A stretch of DNA of 64,000 nt, from NCBI RefSeq assembly GCF_030913655.1, contig NZ_CP133189.1, positions 1,302,001 through 1,366,000 of the forward strand, written 5' to 3'. This document shows, one piece after another, positions 23,811-32,501 of the stretch; the stretch's first letter is position 1; the number at the start of each line of letters is the position of its first letter. The position numbers and the translations under genes are program-made. The stretch is from Clostridium sp. MB40-C1. Lineage in GTDB: Bacteria; Bacillota; Clostridia; Clostridiales; Clostridiaceae. The notes under the pieces are model-generated. The model was not told where the DNA came from, made no database searches, and saw only the letters and a program-made list of their open reading frames with translations.

Positions 23811-25256
23811 ATGATTGTTAAAATAAAACCATTGAAAACAAATACAATAGAAACAAAAAAGAATTTTGAAGATATAAAAGATATTTTTAATGATAAAAGA
23901 ACAAATAATGCAAATGGAAGTTTAACTAAAAATATTATTTTTTGTAGGTATATAGGTATGAATTGTGAGGAAAGTAATTATGTTAATACATTGAGAGAGT
24001 TGGATAGCCAATTGCAATCAATTGAAGCAAGTTATATTAAATTTACAAGGGGTTTAAAGCAAATTTCAGAAATAAACGATATAGAAAATGCAAAGAAAAT
24101 CATGGAAAAGTATGATGAATTAGAAAGTGAAAATTATATAAATACATATAAGTTATTTGAATTTAATATGGGTTATGAAATAAAAAATGAATGTTTAGAG
24201 TTGACAAAAAAACTTGCTTTTAAAGAAATAATGAATTTGTACGACATAAACAATACCGACAAAAGCAAAACTGCAAGAAAAAATTTTGGAATAAAATTAT
24301 TATTATGGATGAATAAATATATTAAATATCTATTTGAAAATAGATATGACATAAATATAAACCATAAAGTTATGTTTTATGGAGATATAAAAGAACATGA
24401 AATATATTTTTTAATATTACTTTCTAAATTAGGATGTGACATTGCATATATAAATCCTAAAGAAGATATAGATTACAAAGTTCCTCAAATAAATAATTTT
24501 TCAAATGCTATAAGGGGGAGCAAAACGAGCAGTGATATAATAGAAGTATCGTTTGAGAGTGTTCAAAGTAAAAAAAGTTCTATATTAAAAGAACATACTG
24601 TAATTAAACAAAAAGAAAAATATGAAGATATTAAAGAAGAAATGAAAATTTCTATGGCAAATACTGAGGAAAAAATAGAAAAAAGTTATCAAGAACTTGC
24701 TAATTTTGCTGAATCAGTAGTAATGATAAATGTATATGATGATAATGAAGAATTAGTAGGTAGAGGTTCGGGAGTTGTAATAAATGATGAGGGATTTATT
24801 ATAACAAATTTTCATGTACTAAATAAGGGTGTACTATATGGAATAGTTTTTGAAAATGATACTAATGAGTATATGTCATATAGTATTGTAAAATATCACT
24901 CGGATTATGATTTAGCTTTGCTGAAAGTAACTAAAAAAGCAAGGCCTATTAAATTGAATATAAAAGACTTAGTAAGAGGGCAGAAGATTATAGCAATAGG
25001 AAGTCCATTAGGTTTATTTAATACAATTTCTGATGGTATTGTATCAGGATTTCGTCAATTTGATTTTATGGAAATGGTGCAAATAACCGCTCCTATTTCT
25101 CCAGGAAGTTCAGGAGGAGCACTGATTGATTTATATGGTAATTTAGTGGGGATAACAACATCTGGTTTAGATGGTCAAAATTTAAATATGGCTGTTACAG
25201 CAAAATATATAAAAAATTTCACTGGAAATATATTGAACACAGGATATATTAAATAG
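23811..25256 (+). CDS. Cytosolic fusion of a YceG-like domain and an HtrA-type serine protease
   Basis: This is a 481-residue protein. The N-terminal 240 residues resemble YceG-type proteins of tellurite/stress gene clusters ('KVMFYGDIKEHEIYFLILLSKLGCDIAYINP' at about 185-215). A charged linker (about 245-305) leads to a trypsin-like S1C domain with His335 in 'IITNFHVL', Asp367 in 'SDYDLALLK' and Ser434 in 'SPGSSGGAL'. No PDZ domain follows, and there is no signal peptide or membrane helix, so the protease should act in the cytoplasm. The ATG at 23811 is chosen because GGAGTGGG lies just upstream; a GTG at 23802 overlaps that site. No ter genes are adjacent. Function unknown. Confidence 0.83.
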   Translation: MIVKIKPLKTNTIETKKNFEDIKDIFNDKRTNNANGSLTKNIIFCRYIGMNCEESNYVNTLRELDSQLQSIEASYIKFTRGLKQISEINDIENAKKIMEKYDELESENYINTYKLFEFNMGYEIKNECLELTKKLAFKEIMNLYDINNTDKSKTARKNFGIKLLLWMNKYIKYLFENRYDININHKVMFYGDIKEHEIYFLILLSKLGCDIAYINPKEDIDYKVPQINNFSNAIRGSKTSSDIIEVSFESVQSKKSSILKEHTVIKQKEKYEDIKEEMKISMANTEEKIEKSYQELANFAESVVMINVYDDNEELVGRGSGVVINDEGFIITNFHVLNKGVLYGIVFENDTNEYMSYSIVKYHSDYDLALLKVTKKARPIKLNIKDLVRGQKIIAIGSPLGLFNTISDGIVSGFRQFDFMEMVQITAPISPGSSGGALIDLYGNLVGITTSGLDGQNLNMAVTAKYIKNFTGNILNTGYIK

Positions 25257-25340
25257 TTTTAAAGGTCACTTTAGTAGCTTTAATGGTATGTCTTAATTAG
25301 TAGTTTTAAGACTATGTTTTAAATTGTTAAGTTAATAGTA

Positions 25341-25390
25341 AGAAACTACAATTCTTACTTAGAATTGTAGTTTCTTACTTAGAATTGTTT
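25341..25390 (+). terminator. Terminator-like palindrome after the protease fusion gene
   Basis: Perfect 14-bp arms (AGAAACTACAATTC and GAATTGTAGTTTCT) surround 7 bases. The right part is then re-copied (TTACTTAGAATTG at 25356 and 25376) before GTTTTTG. Confidence 0.7.
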
Positions 25391-25443
25391 TTGAAATCAT
25401 GGGAAATCAACAATTTTTTTTAATATAGCCATTATTTCATATA

Positions 25444-26232
25444 TTATTTTACAAAAACCATATTGCCAATTCTAGCTGTTATAGGTTTTGACCATAACCA
25501 TTTGTTAGTAGCACTGTCATCAAAATAAAACAATGCAGATTTGCTTGGATCAGCACCATATAAAGCCTCCTTAGCAGCTTTTTTAGCAGTAGAAGTAGCA
25601 GTCTTGTTTATCCAACCATTTTTAACAGGAGTAAATTGATAGTATCCATTGATTTTCTGATAAATTACAGATGAAATAGTGTTAGGAAATTGAGAACTCT
25701 TCACCCTATTTAATACTACCGATGCCACAGCGACTTGAGCATTGTAAGGTTGACCCTGTGCCTCTGCTGTTACGAGTCTTGATAATAGATCTAAGTCAGC
25801 TTCAGTATAATTTACAATAGGTTGTTTAGTAGTTGAATTAATACTAGAATTGGAGCTTGTCCCAGCATTAGAATTTACTTTTGGTAAGTTTAGTTTTTGT
25901 CCAATATAAATGGTACTGTTCCATTTATTATTGGCCTTTCTTAGATCATTCAAGTTTATACCATATTTTTTAGCAATTAAATATAAGCTATCACCACTTT
26001 TTACAGTATAGGTGTCACAAGGAACTTTCAAAACTTGTCCAGGATAAATAGTAGTTGCTTTAAGATTATTAGATCCCATTATATTATTTGATGAGGTATT
26101 GAAAAGGGTTCCTAGTTTATAGAGAGAGTCTCCAGAAACTACTGTATAGTCTCCTGCAAAAGCTGTGGTAGATAAAGCTGCACATAAACTTAGTGCAGAT
26201 AAAAATGTTTTTAAAGATTTAAATTTTGTCAT
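25444..26232 (-). CDS. LysM-SleB cell wall hydrolase
   Basis: This is a 262-residue exported enzyme. A signal peptide (residues 1-26, cleavage after 'TAFA') is followed by two LysM repeats (about 28-72 'YTVVSGDSLYKLGTLF' and 74-117 'YTVKSGDSLYLIAKKYG') that bind peptidoglycan. After a Ser/Thr/Asn linker comes a hydrolase_2 (SleB/CwlJ) domain ('LLSRLVTAEAQGQPYNAQVAVASVVLNRVKS', 'YQFTPVKNG', 'ALFYFDDSAT'). SleB-type enzymes are lytic transglycosylases of spore cortex or wall; the Glu in 'TAEAQG' is the likely catalytic acid. It is controlled by a c-di-AMP riboswitch directly upstream, which fits wall-remodelling functions. It is monocistronic. Confidence 0.93.
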   Translation of the reverse strand: MTKFKSLKTFLSALSLCAALSTTAFAGDYTVVSGDSLYKLGTLFNTSSNNIMGSNNLKATTIYPGQVLKVPCDTYTVKSGDSLYLIAKKYGINLNDLRKANNKWNSTIYIGQKLNLPKVNSNAGTSSNSSINSTTKQPIVNYTEADLDLLSRLVTAEAQGQPYNAQVAVASVVLNRVKSSQFPNTISSVIYQKINGYYQFTPVKNGWINKTATSTAKKAAKEALYGADPSKSALFYFDDSATNKWLWSKPITARIGNMVFVK

Positions 26233-26250
26233 TAGTTTAATTCCTCCATT

Positions 26251-26354
26251 TTGCCTCCCAGGTTAGTTGACGGGTTTGGGTTAGAGGTACCCTACTCTTA
26301 AAGGAGATTCACCCCAAAAAAATATCCCCGGTACTTCTTAAGAAGATTCGGCAT
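26251..26354 (-). ncRNA. Cyclic di-AMP (ydaO/yuaA) riboswitch
   Basis: Minus-strand RNA with the class hallmarks in order: GCCGAATC (26352-26345), GGTAC...CCGGGG, TTTTTTTGGGGTGAATC, AGTAGGGTACC, CCCGTCAACTAACCTGGG and closing GGAGGC (to 26251). It ends about 20 bases before the ATG of the LysM-SleB hydrolase. This class usually turns genes off when c-di-AMP is high. No separate terminator hairpin is evident, so control may be at the adjacent RBS. Confidence 0.93.
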
Positions 26355-26449
26355 GATTTATTTGCAATTTAGTGCCATTTTAACAGAGGAATTAAAAGCT
26401 TGTCCATGTAAAATTCATGGATATATAGGTTAAATATGGTTGATTAATT

Positions 26450-27037
26450 TTATTTATACCCTAATTTTTTAGCTCTATAATAGCAAGATACAAGAGCTGC
26501 TACATCATATCTAGCATCATGAAAATTCACATCATCACAATTAAAGAGTCTTTTAGCACCTTTTAATACAGTTTTTTTATTTATTTTTAGAAAATCAATC
26601 GTTTCTTCCAGTCTAGGATTTTTTATCCTACCAGTTTTTGTTTTTGCTTTTACTATGGGTTTAAAATACTCCATGGTACAAAAGAAATCTTTAGGATTCC
26701 AATCTATATTATTTAATTTATTGAATTCAGCAACAACAAACTTTTTATCAAAATTCACATTATGAGCAATAAAAACTCCATCTTTTAAATCTTCACTTAC
26801 TTCTGAAGCTACGTCTTTAAAGGTTTTCCCATTAGATAAAATCTTTAATTTTTCTACACTAAAACCATGAACACGTTGAGCAGAGGGTTCAATATAATCC
26901 ACATCAAAAAAGAAGTTTTTTGAAAAACAAACTTTTTCTTCACCTTGTAAGTTTGTATCACAAATGCAATAAGTTAGTTGTACAATTTCTCCAGGTTCTA
27001 TACCAGTGGTTTCCGTATCTATAAAAATTTTCTTCAT
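26450..27037 (-). CDS. DnaQ-like 3'-5' exonuclease (DEDDh family)
   Basis: This 195-residue protein has the three exonuclease motifs: Exo I 'IFIDTETTG' (residues 4-12), Exo II 'FIAHNVNFDKKF' (about 88-99) and Exo III 'FHDARYDVAALVSCY' (about 172-186). The Asp, Glu, Asp, His, Asp set is intact. It is similar to stand-alone DNA polymerase III epsilon-like nucleases; possible roles are DNA repair or RNA turnover. It lies downstream of no other gene and reads toward the riboswitch-controlled hydrolase on the same strand. AAAGGAGA precedes the ATG. Confidence 0.9.
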   Translation of the reverse strand: MKKIFIDTETTGIEPGEIVQLTYCICDTNLQGEEKVCFSKNFFFDVDYIEPSAQRVHGFSVEKLKILSNGKTFKDVASEVSEDLKDGVFIAHNVNFDKKFVVAEFNKLNNIDWNPKDFFCTMEYFKPIVKAKTKTGRIKNPRLEETIDFLKINKKTVLKGAKRLFNCDDVNFHDARYDVAALVSCYYRAKKLGYK

Positions 27038-27206
27038 AAAAAACAGCGTCTCCTTTACATCATTTATACAATATGCCTATATTATAGTATATTTATGTGT
27101 TTAAAGTCTATATTGATCAATTTATGTGATGAGAATTATGTAATTTAGAGTGTGAAAAATACATATATATGATATATATAATTTTTATAAGGAGTGCAAA
27201 TTAAAT

Positions 27207-27977
27207 ATGAGAAAAGCAGTAGCAGTGGTAATGTCATGCTTATTGTTTATGTCGAGTAGTCAATTTGTAGTCGCTAAAGAAAGTAATCAAAATTCAAAAA
27301 AAACTCAAAAAGAAATACATGAATCAATACAAAGAGATATGGATGATTACTATAAAAAGTACGCAGATAAACTGATGACTTTTGAAGAATATGTCAATTT
27401 GAATGAATCAAACAATAATGAAAAAGAAGTTGAAAATATTAAAGAATTAGATGAAGCAGATATTCTACGAAGTAGTGGACCAAAGCATGAACGTGGAACT
27501 AATGATATAAGCTATGCTGATTTTAAAAATGGAGATATCATTTTGGTACACGATGGCTTTTGTTATTATGGTTATTGGCGGCATGGAGCAATATTTGATG
27601 AAGAAGTAGGAAGTTTTATATCAGCGCAAAGGAAAGATTCTGGAAATGGAGAAGGCGTTATATATGAACCTAAATCTTGGTATAGAAACAAATATGACAA
27701 AGCTAAAGGGTTGAAAACGAAAGTTACAGGAGGAAATATTGAATCAAAAAAAAGTGATATGATAGTTTGGCTAAGACAATTTGTTGGAAAATGTAAATAC
27801 TCATTTTTATCACCTAAGAATTTAGATGATAACGATACATGGTATTGTACATTACTACCATGGAAAGGATATAAAAAATTTTTTGATTTAGATATTGATG
27901 CGGATAAAGGTCCGATGTGTTCCCCAGATGATATATCTAATTCTAATAATGTGGAAGTGTTTGTTGAAGCTGACTAG
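27207..27977 (+). CDS. Secreted protein with permuted NlpC/P60 (YiiX/YycO-like) fold
   Basis: This is a 256-residue exported protein. Its signal peptide spans about residues 1-23 ('VVAKES'), followed by a charged helical region to about 85. The C-terminal domain has 'FKNGDIILVHDG' and 'YWRHGAIFDEE' with the candidate catalytic His (about 132), then 'KCKYSFL' and 'TWYCTLLPWKGYKKF' with the candidate Cys. This His-before-Cys order marks the circularly permuted papain-like YiiX/YycO group, whose members are peptidases or amidases of envelope components. The catalytic assignment is inferred. AAGGAG precedes the ATG by nine bases. It is monocistronic. Confidence 0.72.
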   Translation: MRKAVAVVMSCLLFMSSSQFVVAKESNQNSKKTQKEIHESIQRDMDDYYKKYADKLMTFEEYVNLNESNNNEKEVENIKELDEADILRSSGPKHERGTNDISYADFKNGDIILVHDGFCYYGYWRHGAIFDEEVGSFISAQRKDSGNGEGVIYEPKSWYRNKYDKAKGLKTKVTGGNIESKKSDMIVWLRQFVGKCKYSFLSPKNLDDNDTWYCTLLPWKGYKKFFDLDIDADKGPMCSPDDISNSNNVEVFVEAD

Positions 27978-28125
27978 CAATATAGACAATGGATTCTAAG
28001 CTTGGTATCAAGATTAGAATCCTAAATATTTAGAGAAAATGAACTGCATGATATTTAAAAAGTGTATTTTATTCTGTAGATTATTTAAAGTTCACATATA
28101 ATGAAATATACAAAGAGGTAAAAAT

Positions 28126-29178
28126 ATGAATAAGAAAATTTTTTTTGTAACATTAAGCATATTAGGTATTATTTTATGTGCAATATTAGGAGGAAGGTAT
28201 CTTCTAAATTGGAAAAAAACTAATTTAAATAATAATACAAGTAAAAGTTTAAATCTAAATAAAGGAATATATATTCTTTCAAGTGGTGATACTGTTTATT
28301 ATCTACCTAATGAGAAGTCTACTACAGTAAAGAAATATAAGGTTGAAGGTGCATTAGATATGAGGAAAGTAAGTAATAATAAAGTATATGTGCCAATTTG
28401 TTATGGGGACCATAAAGAAGAGATAGCTATGTTTCATAATGGTAAATTTAATAAGTACATAAAATTAAGCTACGATCTTCCTCTTTTAGTAAGATATAAT
28501 AAATATAACAATAAAGCCTACATCACTCATAAAACAAAAGTAACCAAACAAAAGGAGAATTGTATAACTGTTATTAATACATTGTTAGATAAAGAAGAAA
28601 ATACTATTATGTATAATAACCATGTTGAAGATATTACATTTACTACAAATAATAGTATGGTTGTTAGCTCTTATTCTTTAAAAGAAAAAGCACATAAGCT
28701 GGATATATTTAATTTAAAGACCAATTCAATTATAAAGACGATACCAACACCTGTTAAGTTTTCTTCTATAAAGTGTGGCAAAAATAACTTAATTTATGCT
28801 GTGAATCGAAAATCTAAAGATAATATTCTGTATGTTATTGACTTAAATAAGGGAAAAGTAATAAATAAAATTAAACTTCCACATGAGTATCCATATAAGG
28901 TTTTTATAAAGGAAAAAGCTAAAAAAGAATATATTTATGTTTTGCATCAAGATTTTGATTCATTAAAAGGAAAAGGAATATCTGTAATAGATTCTTCAAG
29001 TGACAAAATTATAGCTGAATTTCTGCAGATAGAATGTCCAGAAGATATTGATATATATGAAGAAAAGATGATAGTTTCAAATTGGAGAGATGGCAAAATA
29101 TATATTATTAACAATAATAAGATATGTAATGAAATACAAATAAATAAGCCACTTTCTGTTGTAATAAATGGAGAGTAA
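28126..29178 (+). CDS. Membrane-anchored beta-propeller-like protein
   Basis: This 350-residue protein has one N-terminal membrane segment (residues 5-25) and then an extracytoplasmic domain of repeating beta-strand units. Recurring 'ITVINTLLDKEE', 'LDIFNLKTNSIIKTI', 'LYVIDLNKGKVINKIKLP', 'ISVIDSSSDKIIAEF' and 'GKIYIINNNKI' are YncE/YVTN-style blades about 45-50 residues apart. Such propellers usually bind proteins or polymers. No catalytic motif is visible and I do not recognise a specific family. AGAGGT precedes the ATG. The terminator begins within the stop codon. Confidence 0.78.
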   Translation: MNKKIFFVTLSILGIILCAILGGRYLLNWKKTNLNNNTSKSLNLNKGIYILSSGDTVYYLPNEKSTTVKKYKVEGALDMRKVSNNKVYVPICYGDHKEEIAMFHNGKFNKYIKLSYDLPLLVRYNKYNNKAYITHKTKVTKQKENCITVINTLLDKEENTIMYNNHVEDITFTTNNSMVVSSYSLKEKAHKLDIFNLKTNSIIKTIPTPVKFSSIKCGKNNLIYAVNRKSKDNILYVIDLNKGKVINKIKLPHEYPYKVFIKEKAKKEYIYVLHQDFDSLKGKGISVIDSSSDKIIAEFLQIECPEDIDIYEEKMIVSNWRDGKIYIINNNKICNEIQINKPLSVVINGE

Positions 29179-29223
29179 AGTAAAATAGAGTCTAATTTTT
29201 TTAGACTCTATTTTACTTTATTA
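29176..29223 (+). terminator. Perfect palindromic terminator
   Basis: TAAAGTAAAATAGAGTCTAA pairs with the mirror arm ending ATTTTACTTTA, with a T-rich loop. It includes the TAA stop of the propeller gene and is symmetrical, so could act both ways. Confidence 0.85.
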
Positions 29224-29415
29224 AAATTAGAGTATAATTAATTATAATAAAGACTAAATAAATTTATTATCCAGTTGTAATATCTATTTAATTACATTAA
29301 AAAAGAATGATTTTAAATACATTATAATTTTTAAGAAAAAATTATTTATAAACGTAAAAAAATGTCGATAAATAAAATATAATGATAAAACAATAGACAA
29401 CAAGGGAGTGGTTAT

Positions 29416-31140
29416 GTGAGAAAATTAAAAATAAAAGGTAAAATATCTTTGATGTCAATATTTACAATTATATTCTTACTTATAGCTATACTTATAGCTA
29501 CACTTTATAACGTTAACAAATTAGTTAAAAATACCAATAATAAGAGTTTAAATTCTAATGGAGAATTGGCATTAAACTTAATTAATGAAAAATACAAAGG
29601 TGATTGGAGAATAGAAGAAGGAAAATTATATAAAGGTAAAAAATTATTTAATAATGATACTGAATTTGTAGATATTGTAAAAGAAAAGACAAATAATGAA
29701 GTAACCATATTTTTAAATGATGTAAGAGTATCTACAACTGTAGAAAACGAAGGTAAAAGAGCAGTAGGTACTAAAGCTTCTGAAGAAGTTGCACAAAAGG
29801 TATTAAAAGATGGGCAAGAATATACAGGACAAGCTAAAGTTTTAGAACAGCCCTATGAAGTTATATATATTCCAATAAAAGATAAAAGTGGGCAAAATAT
29901 AGGGATGTTTTTTGTTGGAATTAATCAAAGTGATATAAATAAACAGGTAAGTACAATGATGTATACAATTTTAGGAATTACTTTAGTAATAGGTGTTTTA
30001 GCATTTATAATTGCATCATTGATTACAAATAATATAACAAAACATCTTGGAGAGGCTATAAAATATTTAGGATTTATGGCTGAAGGAAATTTATCATTAC
30101 ATATCCCAGATAATCTTATAAAAAGATATGATGAAATAGGTGAGTTATCACATTCAGTAAAATTAATGCAAGAGTCTTTTAATAAAATGCTTTTAAGTGT
30201 TAAAGGAATGTCTGAGAATATTGAAGAAACTTCTGAAAGTGTATCTATTGCTTCGGAAGAAACAGCTAATTCTTCACAAGGCGTAGCTACTGCTATTCAA
30301 GATGTTGCTACAGGGGTAGGAACACAGTCAGAAAATCTATTTGCTATTACAGAAGTATTGAATAAATTTGGAGATAATTTAGAGCAAATGGTTAAGTCAA
30401 TAGAAGATGTTTATTCAACTTTTCATGGAATTAATTCTATGACAAGTGAAGGTAATGACAAAATGCATCAGCTGATTCAATCTATAACAGAAGTAAGTAA
30501 TTCCTCTAAAAATTTTGGAGACAAAATAAATAGTTTTGGTGAAAATATAAATAAAATTAATGAAATAACAGGTCTCATAAATAGTATTGCAGATCAAACT
30601 AATTTATTAGCCTTAAATGCAGCTATTGAAGCAGCAAGAGCAGGGGAATCTGGAAAAGGATTTGCTGTAGTTGCTGAGGAAATTAGAAAACTTGCAGAAC
30701 AAAGCAAGGTTTCGGCGGAAGATATAAATGTTTTAATAAGAAATATATCAGAAGATACAGATACTATTATAGATGATTCTAATACTATGAATTCAGAATT
30801 AAATAATCAGATTGAAGTAATTGATACTACTATAATTTCATTCAAAAACATAACAAGGGCAATTGATAAAATTGCACCAGAAGTTAAAGAAGTAAATTAC
30901 CTGGCTAATACTATAAATGAAGAAAAAAATGTTATTTTGCAGAAGGTAGAAGATATATCTTCAGTATCTGAAGAAGTATCAGCATCAGCAGAGGAGATAG
31001 CAGCATCATCTGAAGAAATGGGTGCATCAGCAGAAGAGTTAGCAGCAACAGTACATTCTTTAAGTGATATGTCTAAGGAAATGATGAGCAAAGTTAATAA
31101 TTTTAGATTAATGAATATTGATGAGCAATCTAAAATTTAA
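29416..31140 (+). CDS. Methyl-accepting chemotaxis protein with Cache sensor
   Basis: This is a 574-residue receptor. Membrane helix 1 is at about 12-33. An extracellular Cache-type domain (about 35-185) contains the typical '[18 protein letters not shown]' start, '[14 protein letters not shown]' and '[19 protein letters not shown]'. Helix 2 is at about 190-212, then HAMP, and the signalling domain carries '[40 protein letters not shown]' and a tail repeat of '[23 protein letters not shown]'. It should feed CheA by sensing a small molecule outside. The GTG start is supported by AGGGAGTG. A possible flagellar-type -10 (GTCGATAA, about 29363) lies upstream without a good -35. Confidence 0.92.
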   Translation: MRKLKIKGKISLMSIFTIIFLLIAILIATLYNVNKLVKNTNNKSLNSNGELALNLINEKYKGDWRIEEGKLYKGKKLFNNDTEFVDIVKEKTNNEVTIFLNDVRVSTTVENEGKRAVGTKASEEVAQKVLKDGQEYTGQAKVLEQPYEVIYIPIKDKSGQNIGMFFVGINQSDINKQVSTMMYTILGITLVIGVLAFIIASLITNNITKHLGEAIKYLGFMAEGNLSLHIPDNLIKRYDEIGELSHSVKLMQESFNKMLLSVKGMSENIEETSESVSIASEETANSSQGVATAIQDVATGVGTQSENLFAITEVLNKFGDNLEQMVKSIEDVYSTFHGINSMTSEGNDKMHQLIQSITEVSNSSKNFGDKINSFGENINKINEITGLINSIADQTNLLALNAAIEAARAGESGKGFAVVAEEIRKLAEQSKVSAEDINVLIRNISEDTDTIIDDSNTMNSELNNQIEVIDTTIISFKNITRAIDKIAPEVKEVNYLANTINEEKNVILQKVEDISSVSEEVSASAEEIAASSEEMGASAEELAATVHSLSDMSKEMMSKVNNFRLMNIDEQSKI

Positions 31141-31178
31141 TAAAATATCTTAAATTTTAGATTTATACTAAAATTAGT

Positions 31179-31232
31179 AAAGAATAAAATTTCTTAATAT
31201 GTTTCAAACTTAAGAAATTTTATTCTTTTTAT
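31179..31232 (+). terminator. Terminator after the Cache chemoreceptor gene
   Basis: AAGAATAAAATTTCTTAA pairs with TTAAGAAATTTTATTCTT, followed by TTTATG. Confidence 0.88.
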
Positions 31233-31435
31233 GTGTTTTAAACAAAGATATTATAATTATTTTGATTTATGTTATTGTAAATATGAGATAATATAATCAT
31301 ATAGTACAAGTATAGTTTAAAATAATATAAATATTTTTTTATGATTATAGATATAGAAAAAGTTTTGAAAAATATACAAAATTTATTTGTGTAATTTGAA
31401 TTTATACATAAATATAGATGGGAGATTTATTAGGT

Positions 31436-31684
31436 ATGGCGTATATTTATATTGTGGAATGTAAGGATGGAACACTTTATACAGGGTGGACAACCCATAT
31501 TGAAAGAAGAATCAAACAGCATAATGAAGGTAAAGGGGCCAAGTACACCAGGTGTAGACGTCCTGTAGTATTAAAATATTTTGAGGAGTTTAAAACAAGA
31601 GAAGAAGCTATGAAAAGAGAATACCAGATAAAAAAATTATCTAGATTGGAAAAGCTAAAACTTCTTGATATGTTTAAAATTTAA
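31436..31684 (+). CDS. GIY-YIG nuclease family protein (UPF0213, YhbQ/YazA-like)
   Basis: This 82-residue protein consists of a GIY-YIG domain: '[37 protein letters not shown]' with the conserved Tyr pair, Gly and catalytic-type Arg, then '[37 protein letters not shown]'. The group is related to SLX1 nucleases; a DNA repair role is likely but unproven. An ATG at 31418 is in frame, but the GGGAG RBS follows it, so the ATG at 31436 is used; this also gives the usual family N-terminus. It is monocistronic. Confidence 0.9.
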   Translation: MAYIYIVECKDGTLYTGWTTHIERRIKQHNEGKGAKYTRCRRPVVLKYFEEFKTREEAMKREYQIKKLSRLEKLKLLDMFKI

Positions 31685-31846
31685 GAAGTTTTAGTTTCTT
31701 AATATATATGAAATTTTATACTGTTTTAGGTTGCTACACATTATAAATTAGGTGGAAACCTATAATTGTATAAATTCTAAGATTTTTATTTAAACAAATA
31801 TAATGTTATAATAAGTTTTGTGCATTAAAGTAGTTAAGGTACATTC

Positions 31847-31986
31847 AAATAAATAACTAGTCAGTATACTAGTCTTTTTTGTGAACTACTTCTTCCTTGG
31901 AACCTACTAATAGAATAACTATTAGCAGACCCCAAGTCATTGTATTTGACAAAATATCCGTCGCAACTTTGACTTGTTATTTATTT
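31847..31986. repeat. 140-bp element with 17-bp terminal inverted repeats
   Basis: The ends AAATAAATAACTAGTCA (31847-31863) and TGACTTGTTATTTATTT (31970-31986) are inverted repeats with one mismatch. Inside is a two-level hairpin (CTTGG...CCAAG enclosing CTAATAG-AATAA-CTATTAG, about 31896-31937). An internal ACTAGT pair followed by CTTTTTTG looks like a terminator. The interior is less AT-rich than its flanks. It could be a MITE-like element or a structured RNA; the rest of 31685-32018 holds nothing else I can name. Confidence 0.6.
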
Positions 31987-32018
31987 TCATATGCCTAATA
32001 AAAGGAGAAAATGTGATA

Positions 32019-32357
32019 ATGAATATTCAAATTTTTGGAATTAAAAAATGCTTTGATACAAAAAAAGCTGAAAGATATTTTAAAGAAAGACGAATTAAAT
32101 ACCAATTTATTGATTTAAATGAAAAGGGATTAAGTAAAAGAGAATTACAAAGTGTTAAATCTTCAGTAGGTTTGCCTGAACTAATAAATAATAAATCTAA
32201 AGAATACACAAAGCTAAATCTTCAACATATTAGAGAAGCTAGTGTAAAAGAAGAATTACTTTTAAATAATCCTAAATTATATAATACTCCTATAGTAAGA
32301 AATGGTAAACAAGCTACTGTAGGTTATAAACCTGAAGTTTGGAAAGAATGGGAATAA
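32019..32357 (+). CDS. ArsC/Spx family protein
   Basis: This 112-residue thioredoxin-fold protein matches the ArsC-like group: 'IQIFGIKKCFDTKKAERYFKERRIKYQFIDL' with a single N-terminal Cys10, 'GLSKRELQSVKS' and 'NPKLYNTPIVRNGKQATVGYKPEVWKEW'. The last has the cis-Pro 'NTPIVR' of the family. Members reduce arsenate with glutathione or, like Spx, bind RNA polymerase. This one lacks a CxxC and any ars genes, so true arsenate reduction is unproven. AAAGGAG precedes the start; the ATG at 32019 or the GTG at 32013 could be used. Confidence 0.85.
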   Translation: MNIQIFGIKKCFDTKKAERYFKERRIKYQFIDLNEKGLSKRELQSVKSSVGLPELINNKSKEYTKLNLQHIREASVKEELLLNNPKLYNTPIVRNGKQATVGYKPEVWKEWE

Positions 32358-32439
32358 TTTAAAGAGTATATTTGATAATGTGATTTCTCATTAGAAATAG
32401 GATATAAACTTGAACTATAGGTTTAAGTTTTAATAAATA

Positions 32440-32488
32440 AAAAGGTTGTTGAATAATTTATTTTTATTTATGAATTATTCAACAACTT
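32440..32488 (-). terminator. Terminator of the yjiH-like gene
   Basis: AAGTTGTTGAATAATTCAT pairs with its complement in AATTATTCAACAACCTT, with a minus-strand tail TTTTATTTA. Confidence 0.85.
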
Positions 32489-32501
32489 AATAAGCTTTTA
32501 T

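Noticed and set aside
29340-29372. Sigma-D promoter for the Cache chemoreceptor
   Set aside because: A GTCGATAA -10 is present, but no TAAA lies 15 bases upstream (the closest is 11), so it is mentioned only in the gene entry.
31847-31986. 6S RNA or known riboswitch
   Set aside because: The nested hairpins did not match any class I could recall, and the alternative long pairings are mutually exclusive; kept only as an unassigned element.
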